Source of the DNA: Planctomycetota bacterium
GTDB lineage: Bacteria > Planctomycetota > Phycisphaerae > Tepidisphaerales > Tepidisphaeraceae
Assembly (NCBI GenBank): GCA_029777755.1
Contig: JAKORQ010000271.1
Location: 1 to 27,090, forward strand
Direction: 5' to 3'
DNA: 27,090 nucleotides
A program made the translations under genes and the position numbers. This document shows positions 16,039 to 24,275 of this stretch, piece by piece. The first letter of the stretch is position 1; every line of letters starts with the position of its first letter. The notes under the pieces were generated by a model. That model was not told where the DNA came from and did no database searches. It was given only the letters and a program-made list of their open reading frames with translations.

Positions 16039-16078
16039 AACGGGTGCGATTTCCCTTGAACGGGTGCGATTACCCTGG
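16039..16078 (+). repeat. Tandem 20-base direct repeat
   Basis: AACGGGTGCGATTTCCCTTG (16039-16058) is followed by AACGGGTGCGATTACCCTGG (16059-16078), with two mismatches. It lies far from any start codon, downstream of both flanking genes. Its role is unknown. Confidence 0.75.
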
Positions 16079-16145
16079 CTCTCTGGCGTATGTTTGTGGA
16101 TCAATTTGCCTCGCGGGCGGCGGACCGGCCGATCCAGTTGGGGGC

Positions 16146-16187
16146 GCCAAAAACAACCGGAGCCCGCTCTTGTTTGAGCGGGCTCCG
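16146..16187 (-). terminator. Intrinsic terminator of the prepilin-like gene
   Basis: CGGAGCCCGCTC (16158-16169) and GAGCGGGCTCCG (16176-16187) form a perfect 12-bp stem with a six-base loop. On the minus strand it is followed by GGTTGTTTTTGG. It lies about 50 bases after the prepilin stop. Confidence 0.9.
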
Positions 16188-16235
16188 ATCTGTTCATCGT
16201 GCATCGAGAGCTTTATACAAGCTCAGGCTTGCCGA

Positions 16236-17192
16236 TTAGTCATCCCAAGGCAGGATCACGCTGTCCTCGCCGTCGATCGGGAACTGCTGATTGTGGGCCT
16301 TGGTGCTGCCCGGACGGCCCGCGCCATCCCAGGAACGAGAGTTCTCGTTGGTGGAGGTGATGTTGCCCTTGGCGTCATAGACGTGAGCTGTATCCGCCAC
16401 GTAGATGTTGTTGCGACGGATGCCGACGTAGGCGCTGGTCTGCCAATCAACGTGACCATCCAGGTACAGGACGTTCTGTCCTTCCTTGCCATGGTTGTTG
16501 GAGTTGGCGGCCTTCAGCACGCTCTGCGAGGCATTGGGATCGGTCGAGGCATAGACGTTGTCGCCGCTGCCGCGGGTGCCCGGGCCCATATCAGCCATGA
16601 TGGCCAGCTCAGGGTTGCCGCCCAGGTTCAGGCGATAACCACGGCTCACGCTGGCGCTGGAGCCGTAGGGGTTGGCGTAGCCGTAGCTCAGGTACTTGGT
16701 GACGCGGCCGGAGCCGTCATCGCCGAAGTTGCCGCACTGCTCGAGCGTCAGCTGCTCGTTGTTGCCGCGCTTGAAGGTATCCTTCTCAGCCGAGCTGCTC
16801 GGGCAGGTGAACACTTCAGCGCTGATCTGCTGCGTACGGAGCAGCAGGAACAGGGCGGCCGGCACGTTGTTCCAGCCGACAGCGTCGCGACCTTCCGGGG
16901 TCCGGAAAGGATCGGTGTTCGGAACGCCGCGGAGGTCGTTACCTTCGGACCCAAGCGTCAGGTCGTTGTCTGCACGGTAGTGCAGGCGAGGATACTGGCC
17001 AGCCATGCGACGGTTGTCGTCGGCGTAGAGCATCAGGGCCTGGCCGATCTGGCGCAGGTTGCTCGCGCACTTGACCTGGTTCGCCTTCTCACGGGCACGT
17101 GCCAGCGAAGGCAGCAGGATCGAGATCAGCAGAGCGATGATGCCGATCACGACCAGCAGTTCCACGAGGGTGAAACCACGAGAGCGCTTCAT
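16236..17192 (-). CDS. Prepilin-like protein, DUF1559/H-X9-DG type
   Basis: A membrane-anchored pseudopilin-like protein of the type greatly expanded in planctomycetes; individual roles are mostly unknown. The 318 residues start MKRSRGFTLVELLVVIGIIA, the prepilin peptidase site (G|FTLVE) followed by one hydrophobic helix (about 7-29). RAREKANQVKCASNLRQIGQ follows, standard for this family. Near the end, NHGKEGQNVLYLDGHVDWQ corresponds to the H-X9-DG box, here with ten rather than nine residues between His and Asp-Gly. The middle has a CPSS segment (about 120-125). AAGGAG precedes the ATG. It is monocistronic with a strong terminator. The pilB/pilT ATPases 2 kb away could act on it, but this is not shown. 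Confidence 0.9.
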   Translation of the reverse strand: MKRSRGFTLVELLVVIGIIALLISILLPSLARAREKANQVKCASNLRQIGQALMLYADDNRRMAGQYPRLHYRADNDLTLGSEGNDLRGVPNTDPFRTPEGRDAVGWNNVPAALFLLLRTQQISAEVFTCPSSSAEKDTFKRGNNEQLTLEQCGNFGDDGSGRVTKYLSYGYANPYGSSASVSRGYRLNLGGNPELAIMADMGPGTRGSGDNVYASTDPNASQSVLKAANSNNHGKEGQNVLYLDGHVDWQTSAYVGIRRNNIYVADTAHVYDAKGNITSTNENSRSWDGAGRPGSTKAHNQQFPIDGEDSVILPWDD

Positions 17193-17735
17193 GATGAAGC
17201 TCCTTTCTTCTGCGTCGCGTCAGAAAGGCTCTTGAGTGCTGCAATTCCGGCCGGACCTCTATGAAAAGATGAATGAGTGCTGAAGGAAACAGCCTCTCGG
17301 CCAGCTTGCCTGACTCCTCGAAGGACCATCATCCGCGACGACTTGTAAAACATTCCCCGACGACCGCCGCCGGGGCACATTCTTCACATTAACCGGGAGT
17401 GCCGCATGAGGCAGAGTTGAAATGACAAACCTCGTCCGCCACTCCTCGGGCAGATGACTGCACTCTATCAGCGCAGACTAAACTGCCAGTTGGCAGGATA
17501 CCACTGCCTCTGGGGGGTAGCAAGGAAAAACCTGCATTCGCTGGAATATATCATCAGCCAAGTCAGTATTGCAGCGATCCACATCCCGCCGGCGGAGCAG
17601 GCGCACTCGGCTTTACCTGACTGTGGCATGGTTCAGGCCATCAGGATAAGGTCGGTCTGCTCATGTCGTATGGCGGCGGATGTTTGGTTATACTCGCGTT
17701 CCCCCGCGGATGGCGGGGCGAGCTGTGGAGTGAGT
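17193..17735. other. 543-base divergent intergenic region, prepilin / hldD
   Basis: Holds the upstream regions of the prepilin-like gene (minus) and the epimerase (+). I see a -10-like TATACT at 17689-17694 for the epimerase without a good -35, and a small GC hairpin CCCCG/CGGGG (17355-17359/17371-17375). The epimerase frame stays open through part of this stretch, but that upstream translation does not resemble the family. No other gene is evident. Confidence 0.4.
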
Positions 17736-18653
17736 ATGCGCATTCTGGTCACCGGCGCGGCCGGGTTCATTGGGTCAAATCTCGTCAAGTCGCTGAGTGC
17801 GGCAGGTCACACTGTGGTTGGGGTGGATGATTTTTCCTCGGCCAGCTGGCGGAACCTGACGAATTTTGCCGGCGATCTGGTCACTGCCGATGTTTCCTCG
17901 GAACTGGCGGGCCTCTCGCGCATCGGCCGGTGCGATGTGATCTTCCACCAGGCATCCATCACCGATACCACCGTGCATGACCAGCGGCGGATGATGGTCA
18001 ACAACATGGAAGGGTTCCGCCAGATACTCGACCTGGCGATGAGCTGGGGTTCCCGGGTGATCTGGGCATCCTCGGCGAGCATCTATGGCAATAACCCTGC
18101 CCCCAACAGCGAGAACCAGCCGCCGGCCCCGCTCAACGTATATGCATTTTCCAAGATGAAGATGGAGCACCTGGCCGACAGCTACCGCGATCGGCTGGTG
18201 CAGCCGATCATCGGCCTGCGTTACTTCAATGTGTACGGCCCCGGCGAAGACCATAAGGGCAAGTTCGCCAGCATGATCCACCAACTTGCCAAGCAGATGC
18301 TTTCCGGCAAGAGGCCAAGGATCTTCAAGTGGGGCGAGCAGAAGCGCGATTTCGTCTACATCGAGGATGTGGTGCAGGCAAACCTGAAGGCGATGACCTG
18401 TCCGCGGGGCGGCGTATTCAACGTCGGCTGTGGCCGGCCGCGCTCATTCAACGAGATCATCGCCAACCTCAACCGCGTCCTGGGCACCAACCTCGAGCCG
18501 GACTATTTCGACAATCCCTACAGCTTCACGCAGGACCTGACCCAGGCCGACCTGACCAACTCGCGGGCGGTGCTCAAGTATGAGCCGAAATATCAGCTTG
18601 AGGAGGGCATCGATGCCTACTTCGCAAGCGGAAAACTGGGTAAGGAAGGGTAG
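17736..18653 (+). CDS. HldD-like NAD(P)-dependent sugar-nucleotide epimerase
   Basis: Extended short-chain dehydrogenase/epimerase. The closest resemblance I recognise is ADP-L-glycero-D-manno-heptose 6-epimerase (HldD/RfaD). The Rossmann motif GAAGFIG is at 7-13, the catalytic YxxxK at 136-140 (YAFSK), and the serine of ASSASIYG just before. NVYGPGEDHKGKFASM, KRDFVYIEDVVQANL and TQADLTNSRAVLKYEP are close to HldD signature stretches. ATG 17736 is chosen because GGAG sits five bases upstream and the Rossmann strand starts at once; the frame extends upstream only as noise. The 305 residues are normal for the family. A membrane glycosyltransferase follows after 135 bases, suggesting a surface glycan role. 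GalE-like specificity on another nucleotide sugar cannot be excluded. Confidence 0.85.
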   Translation: MRILVTGAAGFIGSNLVKSLSAAGHTVVGVDDFSSASWRNLTNFAGDLVTADVSSELAGLSRIGRCDVIFHQASITDTTVHDQRRMMVNNMEGFRQILDLAMSWGSRVIWASSASIYGNNPAPNSENQPPAPLNVYAFSKMKMEHLADSYRDRLVQPIIGLRYFNVYGPGEDHKGKFASMIHQLAKQMLSGKRPRIFKWGEQKRDFVYIEDVVQANLKAMTCPRGGVFNVGCGRPRSFNEIIANLNRVLGTNLEPDYFDNPYSFTQDLTQADLTNSRAVLKYEPKYQLEEGIDAYFASGKLGKEG

Positions 18654-18788
18654 GGAGGAAGAGAGAAGATCGAAGAGGCAAGGATGAAGAGAAGCGTTGC
18701 TTAAGACAACATGTGGCAACGCTCAGGCAGGCCGGTTTCATTCAATCCTCCAGCTGCCCTCTTCCGCCTTCCATAGCACGAGGTTTCC

Positions 18789-20768
18789 TTGTTTGCACTA
18801 TCGCGCCTGGCAGGACTAGGGCTGATGATCGTCGCGGCGGCGGCGGTTTACGGCTTTTATGTGCGCCTGCTCGCGTCTTACCTGCTGGTGATCCATCTAC
18901 TGGAGTTTCTCTGGCAGGTGATATACCTGCTGCCGGCGGCGATGCTCGGCCGGGTGATCTTGCGCAAGCTCTCGCCCGACTGGGTAAACAGCAGTTTTGG
19001 CGTGGCTACTTCGGCGGCGCTGGGGCTGGGGGTGATAGGGTTTGCGACGTTTGCACTGTCGCTGGCCGGCTGGCTCGATGAAAGCACCGCCTGGGGAGTG
19101 CTGGTCGGGGCGATCGTGATTGGCCTGCTGGATGCCAGGAACCTTGCCAGCAGCCTGTCCGGCGCGGGGGCCCGGCTCTCGCAATGGCTCAATGGCAAGA
19201 GCAAAGCATGGTGGATGTGGGTGGTCTCGGCGGCGCTGTTTACCATTCCCATCATCGGCGCGACGCTTATTCCCGGTACGCTCTGGCGGCCGGACGATCC
19301 GCACCCGTATGACTCGCTGGTCTATCACCTGCAGGTGCCGCGCGAGTGGTACGAACTGGGGCGAATGACCCCGCTGAAGCACAACGTCTACTCCTTCTTC
19401 CCCTTCAACGTCGAGATGCACTACCTGCTGGCGAATTACCTGCGCGGCGGGCCGTATGTCGCGATGCATCAGAACCAGTTCCTCAGCCTCAGTTTCACTC
19501 TGCTGGCGGCGATCGGCGTTTGGGGCTGGCTCAAGCGCCACGGCGCTGGCATCGGCGCATCTCTGGCCGCCATGACCATTCTCACGATGCCGTGGATCCT
19601 CATGCTGGCCTGCGTGACCTACGTAGAGAGCGGCATGGTTCTGTGGGGCGGGCTGGCGATCTGCTGGATGCTCAACGCAATCAGGGGAGACAGCCGGCCG
19701 ATGGGGTCGTTCGCGCTGGCCGGCGCACTTACCGGGCTTGTCTGCGGGTCCAAGCTGACCGGCGTCCCGATGCTCTTATTTGGACTGCCGCTGGCCGCGC
19801 TGATGGCACTGGCGGTGAGGCGGTTTGAGGGCTTGCCGTTCAAGCGGTTTGTGGTCGGTTGCATCGTCTTCGGAGCGGTTGGGATGGCGGTGCTCTCGCC
19901 GTGGCTGATCCGCAACCAGGCATGGGCCGGCAATCCACTGTTTCCGCTGGCGATGCGGCAACTGGGGCAGGCACATTTCAGCGACACGCAGGTGGAACGT
20001 TTCGAGATTGCCCACCGGGCGGCCGCCGACCACAGCGCCTGGCCGGTGCGGTTCGAGCGCCTGGGATCGCAGGTGCTGCTGAACTGGCGCTTCAACTATG
20101 TGGTATTCCCGCTGGCGCTGGCGTCGGCCATTCTTCTGTGGCGCCGCAGCGAGGCGTTGCTGTTGATAGTGCTAGTCGGCGTTACCGGCGTGTTCTGGCT
20201 GACTGTCACGCACCTTATGGGGCGATTCTTCGTGCTGGCGATAGTGCCATCGGCGCTGTTGATTGGTCTGCTGCCGCGGAAGTGGCTCCTGCTGTCAGGG
20301 GTGCTGGTGGCAATTGCGGCGATCAACAGTTGGGTGGGAGTTACGCCCGGCCGGCAGCAGTTTGCCAACACGGGCAATCTCCACCAGATATTTGGTGCCT
20401 TCGCCGACGATGGCCGGCAGGGGCTGTTTTTTGTGCAGGATTACAGCGAGCTGGATCCACCTGAGCTGCGGGAGAAGATGAAGTATGCCCGCGAGATTGT
20501 GCTGGTGGGAGACACGCAGGTGTTCTATCGGCAGATCCCGATGAAAAAGATCCGCTATTGCACGGTGTTCGACCTGAACACCGAAGGGGACAGGGATATC
20601 TTCGATGCCTACTACGGCCCGCCGCCGGCGAAATGCCCGTGGGATGTGCTGCTGCTGATCGACGAGACCGAGACGAGGCGGCTCTCCCGCACCTACTGGA
20701 AGGTTCCCGAGGTTCCCGAGCCGGAGCCGGGCCGGTTCAGGGAATATGCGACGGTGAAGATCGACTAG
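18789..20768 (+). CDS. Polytopic GT-C-type membrane glycosyltransferase, putative
   Basis: A large integral membrane protein (659 residues) with roughly a dozen hydrophobic helices up to about residue 510 and a soluble C-terminal part of about 150 residues. After helices 1-4, a loop reads WRPDDPHPYDSLVYHLQVPREWYELG, then NVYSFFPFNVEMHYLLANYL. An acidic pair in the first large external loop, followed by such a segment, is the usual layout of GT-C (ArnT/PMT-like) lipid-linked sugar transferases. Donor and acceptor are unknown. The start is uncertain: TTG 18789 has GAGG five bases upstream, while ATG 18825 would shorten the first helix. It is likely cotranscribed with the epimerase. A repeat core follows its stop directly (20770). 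Confidence 0.72.
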   Translation: MFALSRLAGLGLMIVAAAAVYGFYVRLLASYLLVIHLLEFLWQVIYLLPAAMLGRVILRKLSPDWVNSSFGVATSAALGLGVIGFATFALSLAGWLDESTAWGVLVGAIVIGLLDARNLASSLSGAGARLSQWLNGKSKAWWMWVVSAALFTIPIIGATLIPGTLWRPDDPHPYDSLVYHLQVPREWYELGRMTPLKHNVYSFFPFNVEMHYLLANYLRGGPYVAMHQNQFLSLSFTLLAAIGVWGWLKRHGAGIGASLAAMTILTMPWILMLACVTYVESGMVLWGGLAICWMLNAIRGDSRPMGSFALAGALTGLVCGSKLTGVPMLLFGLPLAALMALAVRRFEGLPFKRFVVGCIVFGAVGMAVLSPWLIRNQAWAGNPLFPLAMRQLGQAHFSDTQVERFEIAHRAAADHSAWPVRFERLGSQVLLNWRFNYVVFPLALASAILLWRRSEALLLIVLVGVTGVFWLTVTHLMGRFFVLAIVPSALLIGLLPRKWLLLSGVLVAIAAINSWVGVTPGRQQFANTGNLHQIFGAFADDGRQGLFFVQDYSELDPPELREKMKYAREIVLVGDTQVFYRQIPMKKIRYCTVFDLNTEGDRDIFDAYYGPPPAKCPWDVLLLIDETETRRLSRTYWKVPEVPEPEPGRFREYATVKID

Positions 20769-20769
20769 G

Positions 20770-20782
20770 AGAGGCACGAAGG
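20770..20782 (+). repeat. Post-stop AGAGGCACGAAGG repeat, copy
   Basis: AGAGGCACGAAGG begins two bases after the TAG of the GT-C gene and is identical to the core of the tandem units at 8849-8880. Confidence 0.6.
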
Positions 20783-20867
20783 ATAGCGGAGCGACGAAGC
20801 GACCAAGGGAACGTGTCTATGACGAACAGAGTCCCTCTCGCTGGGCTGTGTCGCCCCGCCTCGAAAT

Positions 20868-20895
20868 CCGGCGGCTTGAGGACGCGCCGCTCCAA
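20868..20895 (+). repeat. Dispersed intergenic repeat, copy 3
   Basis: Contains GGCTTGAGGACGCGCCGCTC and can form a short hairpin (GCGGC 20871-20875 with GCCGC 20886-20890). It matches the copies at 3788-3811 (same orientation) and 15857-15884 (inverted). Confidence 0.55.
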
Positions 20896-21001
20896 ATTCA
20901 GGAGAACATCCCTGTAGCAACAAACCCGCCGCGGCGAAGATACGCAGCTTGTTCGCCTATTACTGCTGAGTTAGCATGCCCTGCGAGGAGCACCGGCGAA
21001 C

Positions 21002-23299
21002 ATGCGACGCACTCTCAGCACTTTCGGTTTCATCGGGTCAGACGGCTACAAGTGGAGCTTCGTACGTTCGGGGGGATTCGACCAGGTAAAGATCCGCCAT
21101 GGCGAGGACATCAAGCACCTTGAGAACCTCGATCCCAAGCTCTGGGCCGCGCTCAGCTGCCCGACGCGCGGCGTGCATTTCGACAATCGCACGCTGGACC
21201 TGATCGACACCGACAAGGATGGCCGCATCCGCGTGCCGGACATTGTCTCGGTTTCCAAGTGGGTCTGCTCGCTGCTGAAGAATCCGGACCTGCTGCTTGA
21301 AGAGTCGGAGACGCTGGCGCTGGACCAGATCAACGATGAGACTGAGGAAGGCCGGCGCATCCTCGATTCGGCGCATCACATCCTTGAGAGCCTGGGCAAG
21401 GAAGGCGCAAAGGAGATCAGCGTCGACGACGTCAGCGACCAGGTGCGGATCTTCGCCAACACCAGTTTCAATGGCGATGGGGTGATCCCGGAAGAGGCGA
21501 CCGACGACCCTGAGATCAGGCGTGTGATCTCGGAGTGCATCCAGATCTGCGGCAGTGTGATGGACCGCTCCGGCCGGCCGGGGATCGATACCGCGAAGCT
21601 GGAGCAGTTCTTCGCGGATCTGCAGGCCTATTCCGACTGGTGGAAGATGGCCGAGGACAGCAGCGAGGAGATCTGGCCGCTGGGAGACAGGACGGCCGAC
21701 GCGTTTGCGGCGTTCGACGAGGTGGACGCCAAGATCGACGACTATTTCGCGCGAACCCGCCTGGCCGCCTACGACCACAGGGCGCAGGCGGCGCTCAATC
21801 GGCATGAGGCGGAGTATCTGTCGATCGCGGCGAAGGACCTGGCGATATCGGCCGACGAGGTGGCCGGCTTCCCGCTGGCGCAGATCGTGGCAGGCACGCC
21901 TCTGCCGCTGCGGCAGGCGCTCAACCCCGCGTGGGTGGAGCGGATGGAGAAGTTCTACGAGCTGGTCGTGGTGCCGATCCTGGGCGAGCAGACGACACTC
22001 ACCGAGGCGCAATACCTTGAGATAAAGAAGAGATTTAGCGCCTACGCGGCATGGAACAACGCCAAGCAGGGAGGCGCTGTCGAGCAACTCGGTCTGGCCC
22101 GCGTGAGGGAGATCCTGGCCAGCAACGCCAGGGCGACCATCGAAGGGCTCATCGCCGAGGACAAGGAGCTGGAGGAGGCGGCCAACTCGATCGCGATGGT
22201 CGAGAAACTGGTGCGCCTGAATCGCGATCTGCACCGGCTGCTGATCAACTTCGTCAACTTCCGCGACTTTTATGACGATGACGATGAGATGGCGATCTTC
22301 CAGGCCGGCAAGCTGTACCTCGATCAGCGCTGCTGCTCGCTGTGCGTGAAGGTGGACGACATCGCCAAGCACGGGACGCTGGCTCCGCTGAGCCGCGTGT
22401 ACCTGGCGTACTGCGAATGCGTCCGCCGTGGCGGTACGGAGAAGATGCAGATCGCGGCGGCGTTCACGGCCGGCGATTCCGATAACCTGATGGTCGGGCG
22501 AAACGGTGTGTTCTTCGACCGCGACAACCAGGACTGGGACGCCACCATCGTCAAGATATTCGAGAATCCGATCAGCATTCGCCAGGCATTCTGGTCCCCG
22601 TACAAGCGGGTGCTCCGCTGGGTCGAGGAGCAGATTGCCAAGCGGGCGGCCGCCGCCGACATGGCGGCCACCGAGACGCTAACCAGCGCCGCTGGCTCCG
22701 CGATAGAGTCGGCCGCCACCGGGCAGGTGAAGGCCAAGCCCAAGTTCGATGTGGGCGTGGTGGCAGCATTAGGCGTGGCGGTGGGCGGCATCACCGCGGC
22801 ATTGGGGGCGTTGCTGCAGGCGTTCTTCAACCTCGGCTGGCTGATGCCGCTGGGCATACTGGCTTTGATCCTGCTTATCTCCGGCCCGTCGATGGTGATC
22901 GCCTGGCTGAAGTTGCGGCAGAGGAACCTGGGCCCGATTCTCGACGCCAACGGCTGGGCGGTAAACACACGGGCGAAGATCAACATACCGTTTGGCGCGA
23001 AGCTGACCTCGGTCGCGAAACTGCCGCCCAACTCGCACCGCGATCTGCGAGATCCCTATGCCGAGAGCAAGATGGGCCGCATCTGGGCCGCCTCGATCAT
23101 CGTCGTTCTGGCGGCGGTATGGGCGATGTGGTATTTCGGCGTGCTGCACAAGTGGTTCCCCACGGCCGGCATTCCCAAGAGCGGATGGCTCGAGCGCCGC
23201 GAGGCGCAGCAGGCGGCCGGCGATGCCACTTCCCAGCCGAGCAGCCTGGAGACCAATGGCTTGCGTATCCTCGTCGAGCCGGTGCAGCCGCAGGAGTGA
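21002..23299 (+). CDS. Large EF-hand, C-terminally membrane-anchored protein of unknown function
   Basis: 765 residues with no enzyme signature that I recognise. Near the N-terminus LWAALSCPTRGVHFDNRTLD leads to a perfect EF-hand calcium loop at 69-80 (DTDKDGRIRVPD, acidic at positions 1, 3, 5 and 12, Gly at 6, Ile at 8). A second, degenerate loop is seen at 155-166 (SFNGDGVIPEEA). The middle (about 200-540) is soluble, charged and probably helical. Three hydrophobic segments follow, about 584-608, 612-637 and 694-713, so the N-terminal bulk likely sits on one face of the membrane. There is no signal peptide. I recall uncharacterised proteins with a similar start in other bacteria but no function. 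GAGGAG lies 11 bases before the ATG. rsmA follows after 94 bases. Confidence 0.85.
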   Translation: MRRTLSTFGFIGSDGYKWSFVRSGGFDQVKIRHGEDIKHLENLDPKLWAALSCPTRGVHFDNRTLDLIDTDKDGRIRVPDIVSVSKWVCSLLKNPDLLLEESETLALDQINDETEEGRRILDSAHHILESLGKEGAKEISVDDVSDQVRIFANTSFNGDGVIPEEATDDPEIRRVISECIQICGSVMDRSGRPGIDTAKLEQFFADLQAYSDWWKMAEDSSEEIWPLGDRTADAFAAFDEVDAKIDDYFARTRLAAYDHRAQAALNRHEAEYLSIAAKDLAISADEVAGFPLAQIVAGTPLPLRQALNPAWVERMEKFYELVVVPILGEQTTLTEAQYLEIKKRFSAYAAWNNAKQGGAVEQLGLARVREILASNARATIEGLIAEDKELEEAANSIAMVEKLVRLNRDLHRLLINFVNFRDFYDDDDEMAIFQAGKLYLDQRCCSLCVKVDDIAKHGTLAPLSRVYLAYCECVRRGGTEKMQIAAAFTAGDSDNLMVGRNGVFFDRDNQDWDATIVKIFENPISIRQAFWSPYKRVLRWVEEQIAKRAAAADMAATETLTSAAGSAIESAATGQVKAKPKFDVGVVAALGVAVGGITAALGALLQAFFNLGWLMPLGILALILLISGPSMVIAWLKLRQRNLGPILDANGWAVNTRAKINIPFGAKLTSVAKLPPNSHRDLRDPYAESKMGRIWAASIIVVLAAVWAMWYFGVLHKWFPTAGIPKSGWLERREAQQAAGDATSQPSSLETNGLRILVEPVQPQE

Positions 23300-23393
23300 T
23301 GCCGGTGGGGGTGTAGTGACGCAGCGGTTAAGCATCGCAAGTGACAGCAGGCAAACGCGGTACGCGCTAGCGTTGTGAATCTGGGAGCAGTTG

Positions 23394-24251
23394 GTGTCGC
23401 AGACAAAGCAACAGATCCAGGCGCTGCTGGCGGAGGCGGCCAGTTCGCCGCGCCATCGGTTCGGCCAGAACTTCATGATCGACCGCAACCTCGTGGGCGT
23501 GATCGCCGACTCCGGGCAATTGCAGAAGTCGGACCTGGCAATTGAGGTTGGCCCGGGCACGGGGACGCTCACCGAGGAACTGCTGGTGCGCGCCGGCGAA
23601 GTGCTGGCGGTGGAGATCGATCGTGACCTGGCGGCACTGCTGCGAAGGTACTTCGCTGCAAAGTCCAACTTTCGCCTGCTTGAGGGTGATGCACTGGCCG
23701 GCAAGCATCGGCTCAATCCTGAACTGGAGGCCGTCATCATCGAGGCAAAGCGGCAGGGCCGGCCGGTCAAGCTGGTGGCGAACCTGCCGTACAACATCGC
23801 TTCGCCACTGGTGATCGAACTGCTGATCTGCGGCGTTGAGCACCTGGCGTTCACCGTGCAGAAGGAAGTGGCGTTTCGCCTCAAGGCGCAGGCGGGCAGC
23901 GATGACTACGGCCCGCTGACGGTGATGGCCCAGTTGCTAGCAGAAGTGCGCGTCGATCGCATCCTCCCGGCGCAGGCATTCTGGCCGGCGCCCAAGATCG
24001 AGTCGGCGCTTGTGCTGATGAAACGCAACGATCGCCTCGGCGAAGATGCCCGCCCATTCGGGCAGTTTGTGCAGACATTGTTTGCCTCGCGGCGGAAGAT
24101 GCTGCGCAAGGCGCTGCAGCAGGCCGGATATGAGGATGCCGAGGGATTGCTCCAGTCGCTTGCCATCGATCCGCAGCAGCGCCCTGAGATGCTTGCTCCA
24201 GGGGAGCTGTTGCGCCTGTACAGGGAGATGGGCGGCCGGCCGCTTGAATGA
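23394..24251 (+). CDS. rsmA: 16S rRNA (adenine1518-N6/adenine1519-N6)-dimethyltransferase
   Basis: RsmA/KsgA dimethylates two adjacent adenines in helix 45 of 16S rRNA with SAM, a late small-subunit check. The 285 residues show HRFGQNFMID at 21-30, the SAM motif EVGPGTGTLTE at 51-61, the acidic ribose ligand in AVEID (72-76), GDA near 98-100, the catalytic NLPYN at 130-134, and the C-terminal FASRRKMLRKAL. GTG 23394 is chosen because GGGAG (23383-23387) is six bases upstream; a TTG three bases earlier is too close. Loss of this enzyme is known to give kasugamycin resistance. A lipoprotein gene follows 24 bases downstream, so the two are probably cotranscribed. Confidence 0.96.
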   Translation: MSQTKQQIQALLAEAASSPRHRFGQNFMIDRNLVGVIADSGQLQKSDLAIEVGPGTGTLTEELLVRAGEVLAVEIDRDLAALLRRYFAAKSNFRLLEGDALAGKHRLNPELEAVIIEAKRQGRPVKLVANLPYNIASPLVIELLICGVEHLAFTVQKEVAFRLKAQAGSDDYGPLTVMAQLLAEVRVDRILPAQAFWPAPKIESALVLMKRNDRLGEDARPFGQFVQTLFASRRKMLRKALQQAGYEDAEGLLQSLAIDPQQRPEMLAPGELLRLYREMGGRPLE

Positions 24252-24275
24252 GGCAACCAGGGGAGTTCTAATCGA

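Larger units (their letters stand above)
15821..16145. other. Gene-poor interval between two convergent terminators
   Basis: No convincing gene is visible. It holds a copy of the dispersed repeat (15857-15884), an imperfect hairpin (CTGCTG 15894-15899 with CAGCAG 15914-15919, plus inner CCA/TGG after a symmetric internal loop) and a 20-base direct duplication at 16039-16077. The ORFs crossing it have no ribosome binding site and run through the repeats. A small RNA or remnant DNA are both possible. Confidence 0.4.

Noticed and set aside
16039..16078. CRISPR-like repeat array
   Set aside because: There are only two adjacent 20-base units with no spacers. No array or cas gene is visible in the window.
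17490..17525. Sigma54-like promoter (TTGGCAG ... CACTGC) upstream of hldD
   Set aside because: The GG and GC elements are two bases too far apart for the -24/-12 geometry, and the site lies over 200 bases from the start.
17454..17735. Upstream in-frame extension of the HldD-like epimerase (94 codons)
   Set aside because: The translation does not resemble the family, while ATG 17736 has a ribosome binding site and starts directly at the Rossmann strand.
21038..22372. 444-codon minus-strand ORF opposite the EF-hand gene
   Set aside because: It is a shadow frame, rich in Leu/Arg/His/Val without motifs, and it ends inside the real gene.
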